Below, piece after piece: positions 23,750 through 35,314 of a stretch of 64,000 nucleotides of DNA (position 1 is its first letter; every line of letters begins with the position of its first letter). The notes beneath the pieces were generated by a model. That model was not told the origin of the DNA. It was given only the letters and a program-made list of their open reading frames with translations, and did not search any database. A program made the position numbers and the translations under genes. The stretch is from Sambucus nigra. Its lineage: Eukaryota; Streptophyta; Magnoliopsida; Dipsacales; Adoxaceae. The stretch lies in contig OX422222.1 of the NCBI GenBank assembly GCA_949130495.1, forward strand, positions 102,041,709 through 102,105,708. Direction: 5' to 3'.

Positions 23750-26700
23750 ATCTACGGCTGGAATTGAATTTTTTAGAGTGATCTAAGGGTTTCAGATTGT
23801 GCAACGTAGGATTATTCCATTGTGATGTGGCAAATGGTGAGAAAACACGGGTGACTCCTGATACAAACCCTACCACCACCCGACATTTCAAACACCCCAC
23901 ATTTCAGCTCTCACGTTTTTCATTTCCCCACAAAACAAATCCCCCAACCTTATTTCAAGCCCTTGACCCTAGCATACTGCCATCGCCGTCTCCGCTACAA
24001 CCCTCAGCACACTGCCACCGTCGCCGCTACACGCGGCCACTCCTTTACCCGAACCCTACAACCTCTAACAGCTTCCGCCCGCCGCCGCTACATTCTGCCA
24101 CTCCCTTACCCGAACCTTACAACCTCTAACAACTTCCGCCCCCTCCTACCATGAGGTAGATCCTTTTTTTTCAATTTTTGTTGTGAAGGTCTAATAAATT
24201 GTTTGTGTTTTGTTTTCTATATTTTTTTTTGCAGATCCAAACCTAATCAACCTAATCAGGTATGCCTTCTTCTTTCTCTGATCGAGATTTTTTGGACCTT
24301 TTTAGTTCATTTTAGTTTTTTTTTTAGATCTATATATCTAAGATTTTGAACCATTTTTTGGGCCTTTTTAGTTCATTTTCGTTTTTTTTTGGATCTACAA
24401 ATCTAAGACTTTGAACCATTTGTTTCAAAGTTTAGATTTTTTAAAATTTGGAATTGGGGATTTTTCGGGCCTACGAAACTGTTGTATATTAAAATTTTGA
24501 GGTTGATTTAAATTGATTAGTGTTTTCTTGTTGGATCTACATATCTAAGACTTTGGACCATTTGTTTCAAAGTTTAGATTTTTTGAGTTTTTTGAAATTA
24601 TGAATTGTTTTTTTTTATCTACGAATATTTTTTTTTTGGATCTACATATCTAAGACTTTGAAACATTTGTTTCAAAGTTTAAATTTTTGGGGTTTTTTTA
24701 AATTTCGAATTGGGGATTTTTTTGGATCTACGAATTTGTTGTATATTAAAATTTTGAGGTTGATTTAAATTTATTAGTGTTTTTTTGTTGGATCTACATA
24801 TCTAAGACTTTGAATCATTTGTTTCACTGATCTATATATAAGGTTTCTTAATTTCTTTCTTTCTTATTCATTTTTTATTTAATTCTGCGGCCTTGCTTTC
24901 TTAATTAATGCATAAGTGTGCCTGCTAAACTGCTATTTTTGACTATGCTCACCAACAATGGTAGGGTTCTTGGATAACTGACACACCTCCATTTAGTTCA
25001 TCAGTGTTATTTATGATTTGGTACCTCCGAGTTTCTTAAAATTTGGTACTTCTATATTTCTGTTTCAGTTGAGATTTAATTCCATTTTTTTATAAAGTTT
25101 TAAATTTTTTTTATATGTACATTGTTTCTACTATAATTTATAGTTTTCTTACATTATTTTTTTTACTTTAAATACAGATAATCTATAATCGTAGATAATC
25201 TATAATCGCGCTCCTCCTGGGTGGCGTAGGTTTTTGGAGTACTTGGTTTTGAAAGGATGGATAATCTCTCTCTTCATATATTATTTATTTGTTTATTATT
25301 CATAGTTCAAAATTGAGGTTTATTTTTATTTTACACGTGTTAAAAGTAGGTATACTCATAACTCATTGTTAGATATAACTTTTTTAATAGTAGGTATACT
25401 CATAACTCATTGTTAGATGTAACTTTGTTTTATAATTTAGTGCCTGCCCTTCGATTTATCGCAAAAGGAAAGAAATCAGGTATATAATTTATTCTGATCT
25501 ATCTCTTTCATTGCTCCCCTCTTGAAACTCTGTCCAACGAATGTTGATTTTTGTGGGGTTTTATTTTGTCGTTGAGACTTTATACCCGATGTTGGGTTGA
25601 TTTGATTTTTTATGTATATGAGAGTTTTTTTTCTAATTTTTTTTCTAATGTTTTCTGATCATCGATGCTCTAGACGATGAGATGGCTTTGTAGTTAGCAT
25701 TTTTGTTTGTAGATGTAAAGATATCATAGCACCTGAAAATCCAACTCATGGTGGAATTTATTTTGAAGCAGGTGAATTTGGTCATCATGTTCGTCAACAA
25801 CTCTGGATACTATGATGAGAATAGGTATTTTTATATTTTTCTATGGGGTTAGTTTACCTTTTTGCACCTATTTTTTAGTATACTTTTTTATTAGTTTAGC
25901 TCCTATGTTGAGAACATGTATTATAGTTGGTTTAGATGTTTTGCTCCTATGTTGAGAACATGTATTATAGCAATTGTTATAAAGTTATTACATAATGTTT
26001 ATAATTGTTTTACCACTTGACCGTTATGGACGATACAGATATTGTTTCGGTGCGTAGGGTGTGGCGTGTCAAAGACATCAGTCAGGTCTGCTCTTTTTAT
26101 TAATGTTACTACTATGTAACTAACAGTTAAATTAACATCATTTAGTTCACTATTTCAAGTCTGCTAACATCATTCAGGTCTGCTAACATCATTTCAGGGT
26201 GTGGCGTGTAACTAACATCATTTAGGTCTGCTCTTTTTATTAAGGTTACAATTGGCATAAGCATGTTGCTATTAAACCCTTGAATTATTTTAATTATGTT
26301 GTATCAGTTCACTATTTCATAATAATTCTCAGTTCAGTACAACACACCCTTTGTTCAAAATAATCATATCTAATTAGTTGAGTAGATTCGGTAGTGAAAA
26401 TATTCAAAATGGGTCATGATGGTCACATATGATGCACTATATATATGCCCTTATAGCTGTCCTAGCAGAGCTGTTCTTTTAATATTGTTCTTTTAATATA
26501 GTTCAGTATGGTTTTAAAATTTTGAAAATTTCGTAAAATAAACAAGACACATATTGTACTTTTGAAAATTTTGAACCGTGCGTTAGTAGAAACGTGCGTT
26601 TATAAAACGCATGGCATCATCCCTTATGTGATTTCATATATAATAAGGTTTCATTATTTGTTTCTAAATATATATTTATTTCCTTTATACTACAGTTGCA

Positions 26701-29010
26701 AATCAGATTTTAGTAGGAGAACCCCGAAGTATATTTGCAACTTCCAATATTTTAATGCCACATGCTGGACCATCGCACTACCACAAATAAAGGTGCTGCC
26801 GAACATCTGGTATGGTTATATCTTTGTGTTTCCCCCCTCAATTCTCTGATTTTTCCATCACTGGAAACATATTAGCGCGTTCCTATGATAATAGTTGGAT
26901 CAGTTAAGTTCTTTTTCCTCAAAAGACTAACACTTTCTTTATCTCTCGATTGATCTCTGACATTGAGTTACCGACATGCATAGACTCACTCAGCAATGAT
27001 TACTGCATCTAATTTGTTAATTTTTTTTTGTGATTTATGAAGTTGATCCATTTAGTAGTTGTTTCAACTGTTCAGAAGAAGTAGCAGTGTTGGTGATTGA
27101 AGCAGTGTTCGTACTCAAAAAGCTCATATAAATTTTATTTTTTTGTGTTTCCCCCCTCAGATTTGGATACTAGCAGTCCTTCGGATTGTGTTTTTTATAT
27201 GGTTAGTTTACATTCAAAAAGCTCATATAAATTTTATTTTTTTGCAATTTGATTAAGCATATTAGCCCTGGGTTTGAAGTATGTTATGGTAATTCAATTT
27301 ACTTAGGCGTGTTATATCCTACATTAGGCATACGTAGGCATGTTATTGTAAGTTATGTTGGCTTATAGTTTTAGCAACGATTTTTCATAGTTTAATTTCT
27401 GATAAAGGTGGCCTCAATTACATAGATTTGAACAATGAAAGGGAATATTTGCTTCTTTTATGTATGATACATATGTGGACATTATTTGGGATGTATGATT
27501 AGGTTCTCCGACTTAAAAAAGAACAAAAAACATAAAAGAATTTGGAGATGTCTCCGCTTTGAGGAAGGAAGGATGATTATTGGATATAGAGAATTTCAGA
27601 TTCAGGTAAGTTTACATTCAAATCTGGTGCGAATATTTGTATATCCTATTTTCCTATTTTACCTTTACTCACAATCATACACACCTTTATTTTACCTTTG
27701 CTCACAATAATATAGACGAGTATAATCCTTATTTGGATTATGAAATTTAAAAAAGTCCATTATCATGATTACTTATGCACATATCCAAGCTAGATCAACC
27801 TTACATATATATCCATATTTAATACTTCTGTATTTTCATTTTAGGTTGTTTTCCCTTTGGTATATCTGCAGTAATATTTGTCTCGGTGTACACTTCGATT
27901 GCCACGCTCAACTTGCTGCATCAATTCAACATTTGTCTTGGCCTTTTTTTAATACTAAGGTATGTCCTTTTTAGTGTTTATATTCTTATGGGTTACTATT
28001 ATTTGAACTAATACCACGTGTATGAGATGAAGGCACAGAGAAGATCTTCATACAATCAAAACAAAACATACAAAGTATTAGTTCATATGTTATCTTATCA
28101 AAAGATTTTTGAATATTTTTACAAGAGGATCAATGTTGAGAGTCAAAAATATTTACACCTCTAATATGCATATAAATAATTGGTATCTACTGTTCTAATA
28201 AACATCTCTACTGTTGTAGTTATTGTGGAACATTGCAGCTTTTGTTAGGCGAATTTATTTTTTTCTATATTGTTGGATTTGTCGTTATCCCTTGAGAAGG
28301 GTGGATAGTCCAATAAAAAAAGGAAACTCAGCCCAATTTTTAAAAAAATTTGACACTTTATTTTTTTAAAACAGAGAAATCTTCTCGCTAAATAGTATTT
28401 GTTTTCTTTTCTTTTCATTTTGTCATATTTGTTATGATAGAGATCAAGTCTTACTTCCCTAAGATTGTCAACTCACTATAAAAAGATAATAAGTATATAT
28501 AAAGTTGGGGCCTAAAGTTAGGAAAATAGGTAGTTGAGGCCTAAAGTTCTAACGGTTACTAAAGTAGACATTGCATTAAGTAAAAACAATCCAGAAATTT
28601 GTTATAAAAAACTAATTATGCTCACAAAGAAACTATTTGGAAATGTACCACAAATTCGAATCTAATTCTGATTTAATTGTTATTTTCCGCTTTTAATTTG
28701 TATTCAGATTCATTCGAATTTCTTTTGGCACTTTACTTCTTATTTCCACTCTTAGTTTTTCAGGTGTTGTAATTACACTACTCTCATTTGGATGTCATAA
28801 ACCTGATACGTATGGTGTCTCAGTTTAACATAGAAGTTGATCATGTTTATTTTATAAGTTTTGTTAATTACTCTCTTTTGAGAAAATATTTTATCGTTAT
28901 ATTCTCTTGCATTAATTGTAACTTACATTTAATGCACAGAAGTTGATCATGTTGCAACCTTGAAAACATTGTTCGAGGGAGACGTGGAAGATGATAAGAG
29001 CGGGTGAGGT
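23750..29010 (+). pseudogene. Exon-like pieces of unrecognised gene(s) carried in the MULE
   Basis: A proline-codon-rich stretch with two similar ~75 base parts (23960-24150) leads to ATGAG at a GT donor (about 24151-24156). An AG acceptor near 24234 is followed by a short exon encoding SKPNQPNQ and a GTATGC donor. Further exon-like blocks: 25712-25826 (ENPTHGGIYFEAGEFG), 26027-26083 (DTDIVSVRRVWRVKD), 26696-26792 (EPRSIFATSNILMPHAGPS, ending in TAA), 27486-27606 (RIWRCLRFEEGRMIIGYRE). Several are bracketed by AG and GT. I do not recognise the protein or proteins, and I cannot show that the blocks belong to one gene. Stops and the lack of a continuous frame make a working gene unlikely, but transcription cannot be excluded. 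Confidence 0.35.
28232..28350. repeat. Dispersed ~115 bp repeat, copy 1
   Basis: Contains 'cttttgttaggcgaattt', 'tccc ttgagaagggtgg' and 'atagtccaataaa'. A close copy lies at 29636-29745 in the same orientation, and a weaker third at about 29835-29910. Confidence 0.7.
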
Positions 29011-29453
29011 TTACGAATTGAAAGTAAGCGGATCGAGGTTTACATATTGCCTACTTGGATTGGTTTTAATTTATTTTTCATTTTTACATTTTGTATTCGT
29101 GATATGATGTTATCAAATTATTTTTGATCCATTTCACACTATCTAAATTTAAGGTTTCATATAGATCATTTTGGGGTTGCTTGGGAACATTGAAATCCAG
29201 TGACTAAAGTATGTTTAATTAAACATACATGAGTTTCAAGATGACACACACACAGATCACACTCACACACAAATGTGTTTTTTGAATTAGGTTTTTAAGT
29301 TGGGTGCTTATTTTTAATTTTCTTAGTAATTAGGATTGATGTGTATCTCCCCCCACCCCACCCCACATCCTATATAGAAAACGTACAATATTTTTGGGAA
29401 CAAACTAATTTTTTTTCTCTTCATTTTAGGTTTTAATCCAAGACCAATCAAAC

Positions 29454-29650
29454 ATGGACTTAATTTTTATGCCACAAGACTTCTATGGGGCTGCTACGAG
29501 ACTTTTATTGGGCTGGGACTTTTATTGGGCTGCTAGGGGACTTTTATGGGCTGCTAGGGGACGTTTATGGGGCTGCTATGGGGCTGTTACGGAGCTAATA
29601 CAGGGCTGCTATGGTAATTATTGGACTTTTATTGAAGCTTTTGTTAGGCG
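29454..29650. repeat. Short tandem repeat of ~20 bp units
   Basis: Words of the type 'gggctgctaggggactttta' repeat irregularly about eight times. The unit changes length (18-24 bases) and keeps one open frame (29454-29672) only by chance. Confidence 0.6.
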
Positions 29651-29745
29651 AATTTATTTTTTATATTATTAGATTTGTCATCCCTTGAGAAGGGTGGATA
29701 GTCCAATAAACAAAGGAGACTCTGTCCAATTTTTTTAAAACTTTG
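29636..29745. repeat. Dispersed ~115 bp repeat, copy 2
   Basis: Same orientation and order of words as 28232-28350, differing by scattered substitutions and small gaps. Confidence 0.7.
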
Positions 29746-29998
29746 ACTGTTTTTTTGAGACACAATGAGAATTTATTTTATGAATATTGTATATTTCATA
29801 TTTTATGTGAATTTGTTTGATGAATTTAGATTATTTGAATGTCGTTGGACTATTTGTTGTTTGTTAAGCAGGGTGAATAGTTTATAAACAAAAGAGATTA
29901 TGGCCAATTGTTATAAATTACTCTTTTTTTGCCGTTTTGCAATTATGGACTTCCAAAATTTTCACCGTTTTGTAATTACGTGCTTTCGGAATTTTCGT

Positions 29999-30026
29999 CG
30001 TGCCTTCAGGCACGGGTATTCCGCTA

Positions 30027-30027
<1 letters not shown>
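29999..30027 (+). mobile_element. Helitron-type 3' terminus
   Basis: A 6 bp stem (CGTGCC / GGCACG, loop TTCA) at 29999-30014 is followed after nine bases by CTAG (30024-30027) and then T. The hairpin, short spacer, CTAG end and following T are the standard 3' end of plant Helitrons, which insert between A and T. The matching TC-beginning 5' end was not found with certainty. An AT-rich Helitron-like start could lie around 28468-28500. Confidence 0.6.

Positions 30028-30029
<2 letters not shown>

Positions 30030-30061
<32 letters not shown>
30030..30061. repeat. GT dinucleotide microsatellite
   Basis: About fourteen GT pairs directly after the Helitron-type end, so the insertion probably landed in an AT/GT microsatellite. 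Confidence 0.8.
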
Positions 30062-30064
<3 letters not shown>

Positions 30065-30441
30065 CTGAAAAATAATTTTTTAAACTGAAATCAATTTTAT
30101 TTTAATATTTTTTGGGCTGGAAATTGTTTTTTTTTTAGATATGTTTTTTTAATTGAAATCTGTTTTATTTTAATATTGGTTTGGCGGCATTTTTTTTTTT
30201 TGGAAATATATTTTTTTTGGCTAAAATCAGGGTATATAAGGGTTTAGGTTTTAAATAAGGCTATAAGGGTATTTATATATAAGGGTATAATAGTAAATGA
30301 CAATAAGGGTTTAGCTGGCAAACGGATGTTAACAGAAATTGTCAAAATAACACCCATATAACTATAATGCAAACAAATGTACCCCCAAAACAAAATATGA
30401 TAAACAAATGTACTCCAAATAGTAAATGACCCTAAAAAATA

Positions 30442-30695
30442 TATTTATGGCGCTTTTGGGCAAATGGTAGGTAGTAAGGAAATTTTTTGTAACTCTTGTA
30501 AATAACGCGTCTTAAATAGCTTTCTTTTCAAAATCTTTTTTTTAATTGTTTGCAATCCTTTTAAATAACGCGTATTAAAAGGCTCTATTTTTTAAGATTT
30601 TTTTCGAATTTTTTTATATCAATGATTTTTAAAACAATTTTCTATTATAATTAAAAATAATGTAAATAGTTTTTTATGTGAATTGTAAATGGACT
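30442..30695. other. Short spacer between two MULEs with a two-copy ~66 bp repeat
   Basis: 'aaataacgcgt.ttaaa' occurs near 30501 and 30564 within a loosely duplicated segment. No coding motif. Confidence 0.45.
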
Positions 30696-30704
30696 TTTTT
30701 CTTC

Positions 30705-32129
30705 GAGTAAAGTACCTCTATGACCCCAAAACTATTGAGGTTTGGCCAATTTAGTCCCTAAACTATTAATTTGATCAATTTAGTCCCTAAACTACTAATT
30801 TCGGCCAATTTAGTCCATCAAATCTGTTTTTTAATAAATATAAAACAATTTTAAATATAAAAACAGTTTTAATAAAATACAGTTTTAATAAAAGCTGTTT
30901 TAATTAAAAAAAACAGCCTTCTATTAAAAAACATTTTTAATAAAATACAAATTTTAATAAAAAATATTTTTCATTAAAAAAACTGTTTTAATTAAAACTG
31001 TTTTAATAAAGACAGTATTAATTAAAATTGTTTTAATTAAAAAAAAACAGTTTTTAAATTAAAAAAAAAAGAGTTTCTTTTAAATTGGATACAAAACTGT
31101 TTTATTAAATTTAAAAACAGTTTTTAAGTAGGATAAAAAACTGCTTGTTTTTTAAAATTTAAAAACTGTTTTTCTTTATTTGAAAACTGTTTTTTAATAT
31201 GAAAAAAACTGTTTTATCCTATATAAAAAAACAGGTTTTATCTTAAAAAAAATCTTTTTTATCTTATTTCAGAAACTGTTTTTTTCCTATATAAAAAACT
31301 GTTTTTTTTCCTATTTAAATAGTAAAAACATTTTTTTATCCTATTTAAAAACAGTTTTTTATTCCATTTTAAAAACAGTTTTTTTAACCTTGAAAAGAAA
31401 TAAGAAAGTTTAAGGACTAAATTGACTAAATTATTAGCTTATAGGCTAAATTATTTCAAGCTATTTTTTTTTCAATACTCATTTTTAAAAGATAAACTTT
31501 AAAAACAGTTTTTTTTATCCCAAAACTAATAATTTATTTATTTTTTAAAAAAATATTTTTTATAGTTTATCTGTAAAAAATGACCGTTTAAAAAAAACTG
31601 TTTTTTAAAATAGCTTAAAATAGTCAATTTATCCCATAAACTAATAATTTAGTTCATATACTAATAATTTAGCCAATTTAGTCCTTAAAATAGCTTAAAA
31701 TTGATTGTTTCTTTTCAAAGTTAAAAAACTATTTTACAATGGAATAAAAAACTGTTTCTTAAATAGGATAACAAACCGTTTTTTTTTAAATGGGAAAAAA
31801 ATAATTTTTTAAATAGGATAAAAACAGTTTCTTAAATAGGACAAAAGAGGGTTTTTTAACTATATGTAGAAAAATATTTTTTTTAATAGTAGTTTTTTTT
31901 TTTTGTTAATTAAAACTGTTTTTATTAAAACTGTATTTTATTAAAACTGTTTTTATGTTTAAAATTGTTTTATGTATATTAAAAAATAGATTTGTGGGAT
32001 TAAATTGTCCAAAATTAATAGTTTAAAGATTAAATCGATCAAAATTAATAATTTAAGAACTAAATTGATGAAATTAATAGTTTAGGAATCGAACCTTAAT
32101 AGTTTAGTGGCCAAATATGTACTTTACTC
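30705..32129. mobile_element. Non-autonomous MULE (1,425 bp) built of AAAACAGTTTT-type palindromes, 9 bp TSD
   Basis: It starts GAGTAAAGTACC and ends ...TACTTTACTC, with long imperfect inverted arms containing 'tttagtccctaaact' words. The 9-mer TTTTTCTTC flanks both sides exactly (30696-30704 and 32130-32138). The interior (about 30820-31990) is dominated by dozens of copies of AAAACNGTTTT and its longer A/T-tailed forms on both strands. No protein-coding frame. Confidence 0.88.
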
Positions 32130-32318
32130 TTTTTCTTCAGTGTTGTCCTGTTACCTAATGATGTCCTTGCAGAATGATCTTCGAAGTGTCATATTATCTC
32201 TTTTGTTCTCTCTCTAGGGTATGTTCCTTCTTAAAGGATCATTTTTATGTAATAGTACTACAACTATTCATCCATTGTTTTAGTCATGCATGTTTCGTAT
32301 CTGAAACTCGGTTGTTCC

Positions 32319-33429
32319 CAGGGGCGTAGCTACACTGTGCCCATTTTCGGAATTAAAAAAAATATATATATTTATATATATACTTATGTGTAATAATTTA
32401 AATGTTGAGGTTAAAAATTATAATTTTTAAAAGTTAAAGTAAATTCACATAAACCACTAGCCGACCCTATTTTATTGTCCTATCTCGCTTAACTGCTGCT
32501 AACCAAAGTTGTCTTCTCTATCCACCGGAGACTCTATCCAACTTCCAAAACCAAGGTAACTCAACTCCCTTTCTCTCCACCATTACATATTTGTTGTCCT
32601 TTCTCTCAACTGCTGCTAATATTAAGAATTTCATAACTAGGCTAAACTAATATTAGGAACAAAACTAAGCTGCCTATATTAAGATCAAAACTAAGCTAGC
32701 TGCCTATATTAAAAACAAAACGAGTTTGAATTTCAAAGCTAAGCTAGCTGCTTAATATTAGGAACAAAATAGGGCCGGCTGATTTATTCAATAATTTATT
32801 ATGTTGTTAGATTAATTCTATTAATTTCAACACCAATAAATTTTATGTTAGATTAATTCTGATTTTATGTTAGATTAATTCATACCTTTTCCATTAATTC
32901 TATTAATTTCAAATAACTTATTTATGTTAGATTAATTCTGATTTTTCAATTAATTTCAGAAGATGTTGAAGTATTTTAAAAAAAAGCGACATGACATTGG
33001 TGCATGTACCATTATTTCTACATAATCTGAAATTGGTACATGTTGAAGTATTTTTCAATTAATTATGATATGGTACACGTTGATTAATATGTTGGAAGTA
33101 TTAGCTCACGTCTCATTATTTTGTGTCTAACATGAGTTGGATATTATACAAATGGAGGACTTGTATGGATTTTGTGGAAGGTCAAAAGCGTAATGTTCAT
33201 GTTTTTTTGTACGGATATTATCATATGATATTTTGATAATGGTTTTAAGTATTGAAAATGATTATTAATGCATGTTTTTTTTGTTGAAATTTTCTTTAGT
33301 ACTAGATTTATGCTCAAAATAGTAAAAATAACCCCAAAAAATTTTGCCTCGGGGGCTCCCACCCCCGAACCCCCAGAGTACGTCAAACAGTTTCGCACCC
33401 ACTAACTCACAATCCAGGCTCCGCCACTG
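32319..33429 (+). mobile_element. hAT-type element remnant (1,111 bp), 8 bp TSD with one mismatch
   Basis: The left end reads CAGGGGCGTAGC and the right end (inverted) CAGTGGCGGAGC. The flanking 8-mers are GTTGTTCC (32311-32318) and GTTGATCC (33430-33437). An 8 bp TSD and CAGNGGCG ends fit hAT elements. A short frame at about 32963 begins MLKYFKKKRHDIG, which resembles the lysine-rich N-terminus of zinc-finger (TTF/MYM1-like) hAT transposases, but it stops after about 20 codons. The rest of the transposase is absent. Confidence 0.78.
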
Positions 33430-33829
33430 GTTGATCCTATTTGTATCTTGATTGATACTCTATCCATCTGTTTTAAACTGTTGACCATTGACGCAAGCAT
33501 AACTAAAGCATTCACAAAAGAGTACTGGTATGCTTACCGAGTACCCAAGCTAGTACTAGGTGTTTTGTTGGCAGCTTTTCATTGGCTGTAATATTTTTTT
33601 TTTTGAAAAAATATGGTATAGTTTTTAATAAGTTAACTTAACTTTTTTTTTTATTTAGAAAAAAAACTCTTTTATAAAAAAAGATTTTTTTTATAAATTA
33701 GAAAAATTGTATTGTTAAAAAACACTATTTTATTTTATTTTTTTGAAAAAAACTGTTTAAAAAAATAAAAGTTAGTTTAATATAAAAAAAAAATTTACAA
33801 TTTTTAACTGTTTTAAATTTTAAAAATTA

Positions 33830-34640
33830 AGTTTAAAAATAAAGGGTGTCACTGGCGCGGACCTTTAAAAACACGAGAATATTGGGTAAATGGGTGTTTG
33901 AGGGACTAAATAAGTTGAAAATAATTAAAAACATAATTTTTTATTAGATTAGTTTTTTAATGCAAAAATACAAAAAATATTTTAAATGTTGTAAAATTAA
34001 AAAAAAAAAGTTTAAAAATAACGAGTGCCGTTGGCGCGGACATTTAAAAACAAGAGAATATTAGGTAAATCGGTGTTTGAGAGACTAAATAAGTTGAAAA
34101 AAATTAAAAACATAATTTTTTATTAGATTAGTTTTTTAATGCAAAAATACAAAAATTATTTTAAATGTTGTAAAATTAAAAAAAAATGTTTAAAAATAAC
34201 GAGTGCCGCCGGCGCGGACCTTTAAAAACAAGAGAATATTGGGTAAATGGGTGTTTGAGGGACTAAATGAGTTGAAAATAATTAAAAACATAATTTTTTA
34301 TTAGATTAGTTTTTTAATGAAAAAAATCAAAAATTATTTTAAATGTTGTAAAATTAAAAAAAAAAGTTTAAAAATAACGAGTGCCGCTGACGCGGACCTT
34401 TAAAAATAAGAGAATATTGGGTAAATGGGTGTTTGAGGGACTAAATGAGTTAAAAAAAATTATTAGATTAGTTTTTTAATGCAGAAATACAAAAATTATT
34501 TCAAATCTTGTAAAATAAAAAAAAAGTTTAAAAATAACGGGTACCGCTAGCGCAGACCTTTAAAAATTAAAAGAATATTGAGTAAATGGGTGTTTGAGGG
34601 ATAAAATGAGTTAAAAAAAAATAATTGAAAAAAAAATATT
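33830..34640. repeat. ~178 bp tandem repeat, about 4.5 units
   Basis: A GC-rich island (GAGTGCCGCTGGCGCGGACC or a variant) sits in otherwise AT-rich units at about 33853, 34033, 34211, 34389 and 34550 (spacings 180, 178, 178, 161). Each is followed by 'acaagagaatattgggtaaa' and 'ggtgtttgagggacta'. Flanks at 33550 and 34755 share weak inverted words (GCTAG, GGTGTT) that may be the ends of a host transposon; no TSD was found. Confidence 0.8.
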
Positions 34641-34908
34641 CTAATAAAAAATTGTTTTTTATAATAGTTTTTAACTCATTTTACATGAGAAATCAAAAAA
34701 AAAAAGGAAAGGGCATCGCTGTGCTAGCTCGGGGTTAACACCCGGGTAGCCTAGCATTATTCTTCACAAAAATGTTTTGAGTTTATAGTACGTAGAACAA
34801 CATCTTCTAAGTGGGATGCCACTTCCTTCGGGTAACTATTCTGAGGTATTTTATATACTTACTCTATTTTCAAATTTACCAAGATCTCACAAATGATTAT
34901 TATGAAAT

Positions 34909-35091
34909 GAGTAGCACTAGGGAGATTCAGAAAAAAAATCACTTCGTAAACTCAGTGCATAAGATAAAAATAGGTACAAGTTTTTAATACACATTTTGAT
35001 ATTCTGGCGGGATCCATAATAATAAGGTATAAGCTTTTAATACAATGGGTTTACAAAATAGATTTTTTTCTGAGTCTCCCTAGATTTATTC
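34909..35091. mobile_element. MULE-type MITE, 183 bp, 9 bp TSD
   Basis: Inverted ends share CTAGGGAGANTCAGAAAAAA (left from 34917; right arm ends near 35083). The 9-mer TTATGAAAT flanks the element exactly at 34900-34908 and 35092-35100. Non-coding. Confidence 0.82.
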
Positions 35092-35132
35092 TTATGAAAT
35101 ACTCGTATAAATTCAACCATTGTATCCCTTTA

Positions 35133-35314
35133 CAAAAATGCTATTTTGACCGAATTTTTGACGGAAATTTAATGGACAAACTGACGTGGTGGGATTTTAT
35201 TGGTTGGTTTTTGGGGTCCACGCCAGTGGGACCTAGAAACCAACCAATAAATGTCCGCCACGTCAGTTTGTCCACCAAAATTCTGTCAAAAATTCGATCA
35301 CTTTAGAACTACTC
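35133..35314. mobile_element. MULE-type fold-back MITE, 182 bp, 9 bp TSD
   Basis: It is nearly all inverted repeat. The left arm has CGAATTTTTGACGG and GGACAAACTGACGTGG, and the right arm has their complements around a short centre near 35221-35228. The 9-mer ATCCCTTTA flanks both sides exactly (35124-35132 and 35315-35323). Confidence 0.88.

Larger units (their letters stand above)
22806..30432. mobile_element. Mutator-like element (MULE/Pack-MULE type), 7,627 bp, 9 bp TSD
   Basis: The left end starts GGATCATTTACTGTTTGG. The right end, read inward on the minus strand, starts GGGTCATTTACTATTTGG. The inverted repeats stay similar for about 90-130 bases, through GGGTGTTATTTTGAC and TGTTAACATCCGTTT. 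The right arm has an extra ~35 bases that partly repeat its start. Both ends are flanked by the identical 9-mer TAAAAAATA (22797-22805 and 30433-30441). A 9 bp TSD with ~100 bp inverted ends is the signature of Mutator-like elements. No transposase frame is visible, and the interior contains exon-like pieces with splice signals, as in Pack-MULEs that carry host gene fragments. A Helitron-type 3' end lies inside, near the right arm. Confidence 0.85.

Noticed and set aside
22806..30432. Autonomous MULE with its own transposase
   Set aside because: No MURA-like motif or long frame was seen in any frame of the interior.
33830..34640. CRISPR array (also considered for 20075-21440)
   Set aside because: The repeats are long, directly adjacent and diverged, with no unique spacers, and the genome is a plant's.
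34700..34760. GC-rich inverted words with CCTAGC as a Helitron 3' end
   Set aside because: CTAG is not followed by T and the hairpin does not have the right spacing; at best it is the edge of the element holding the 178 bp repeats.
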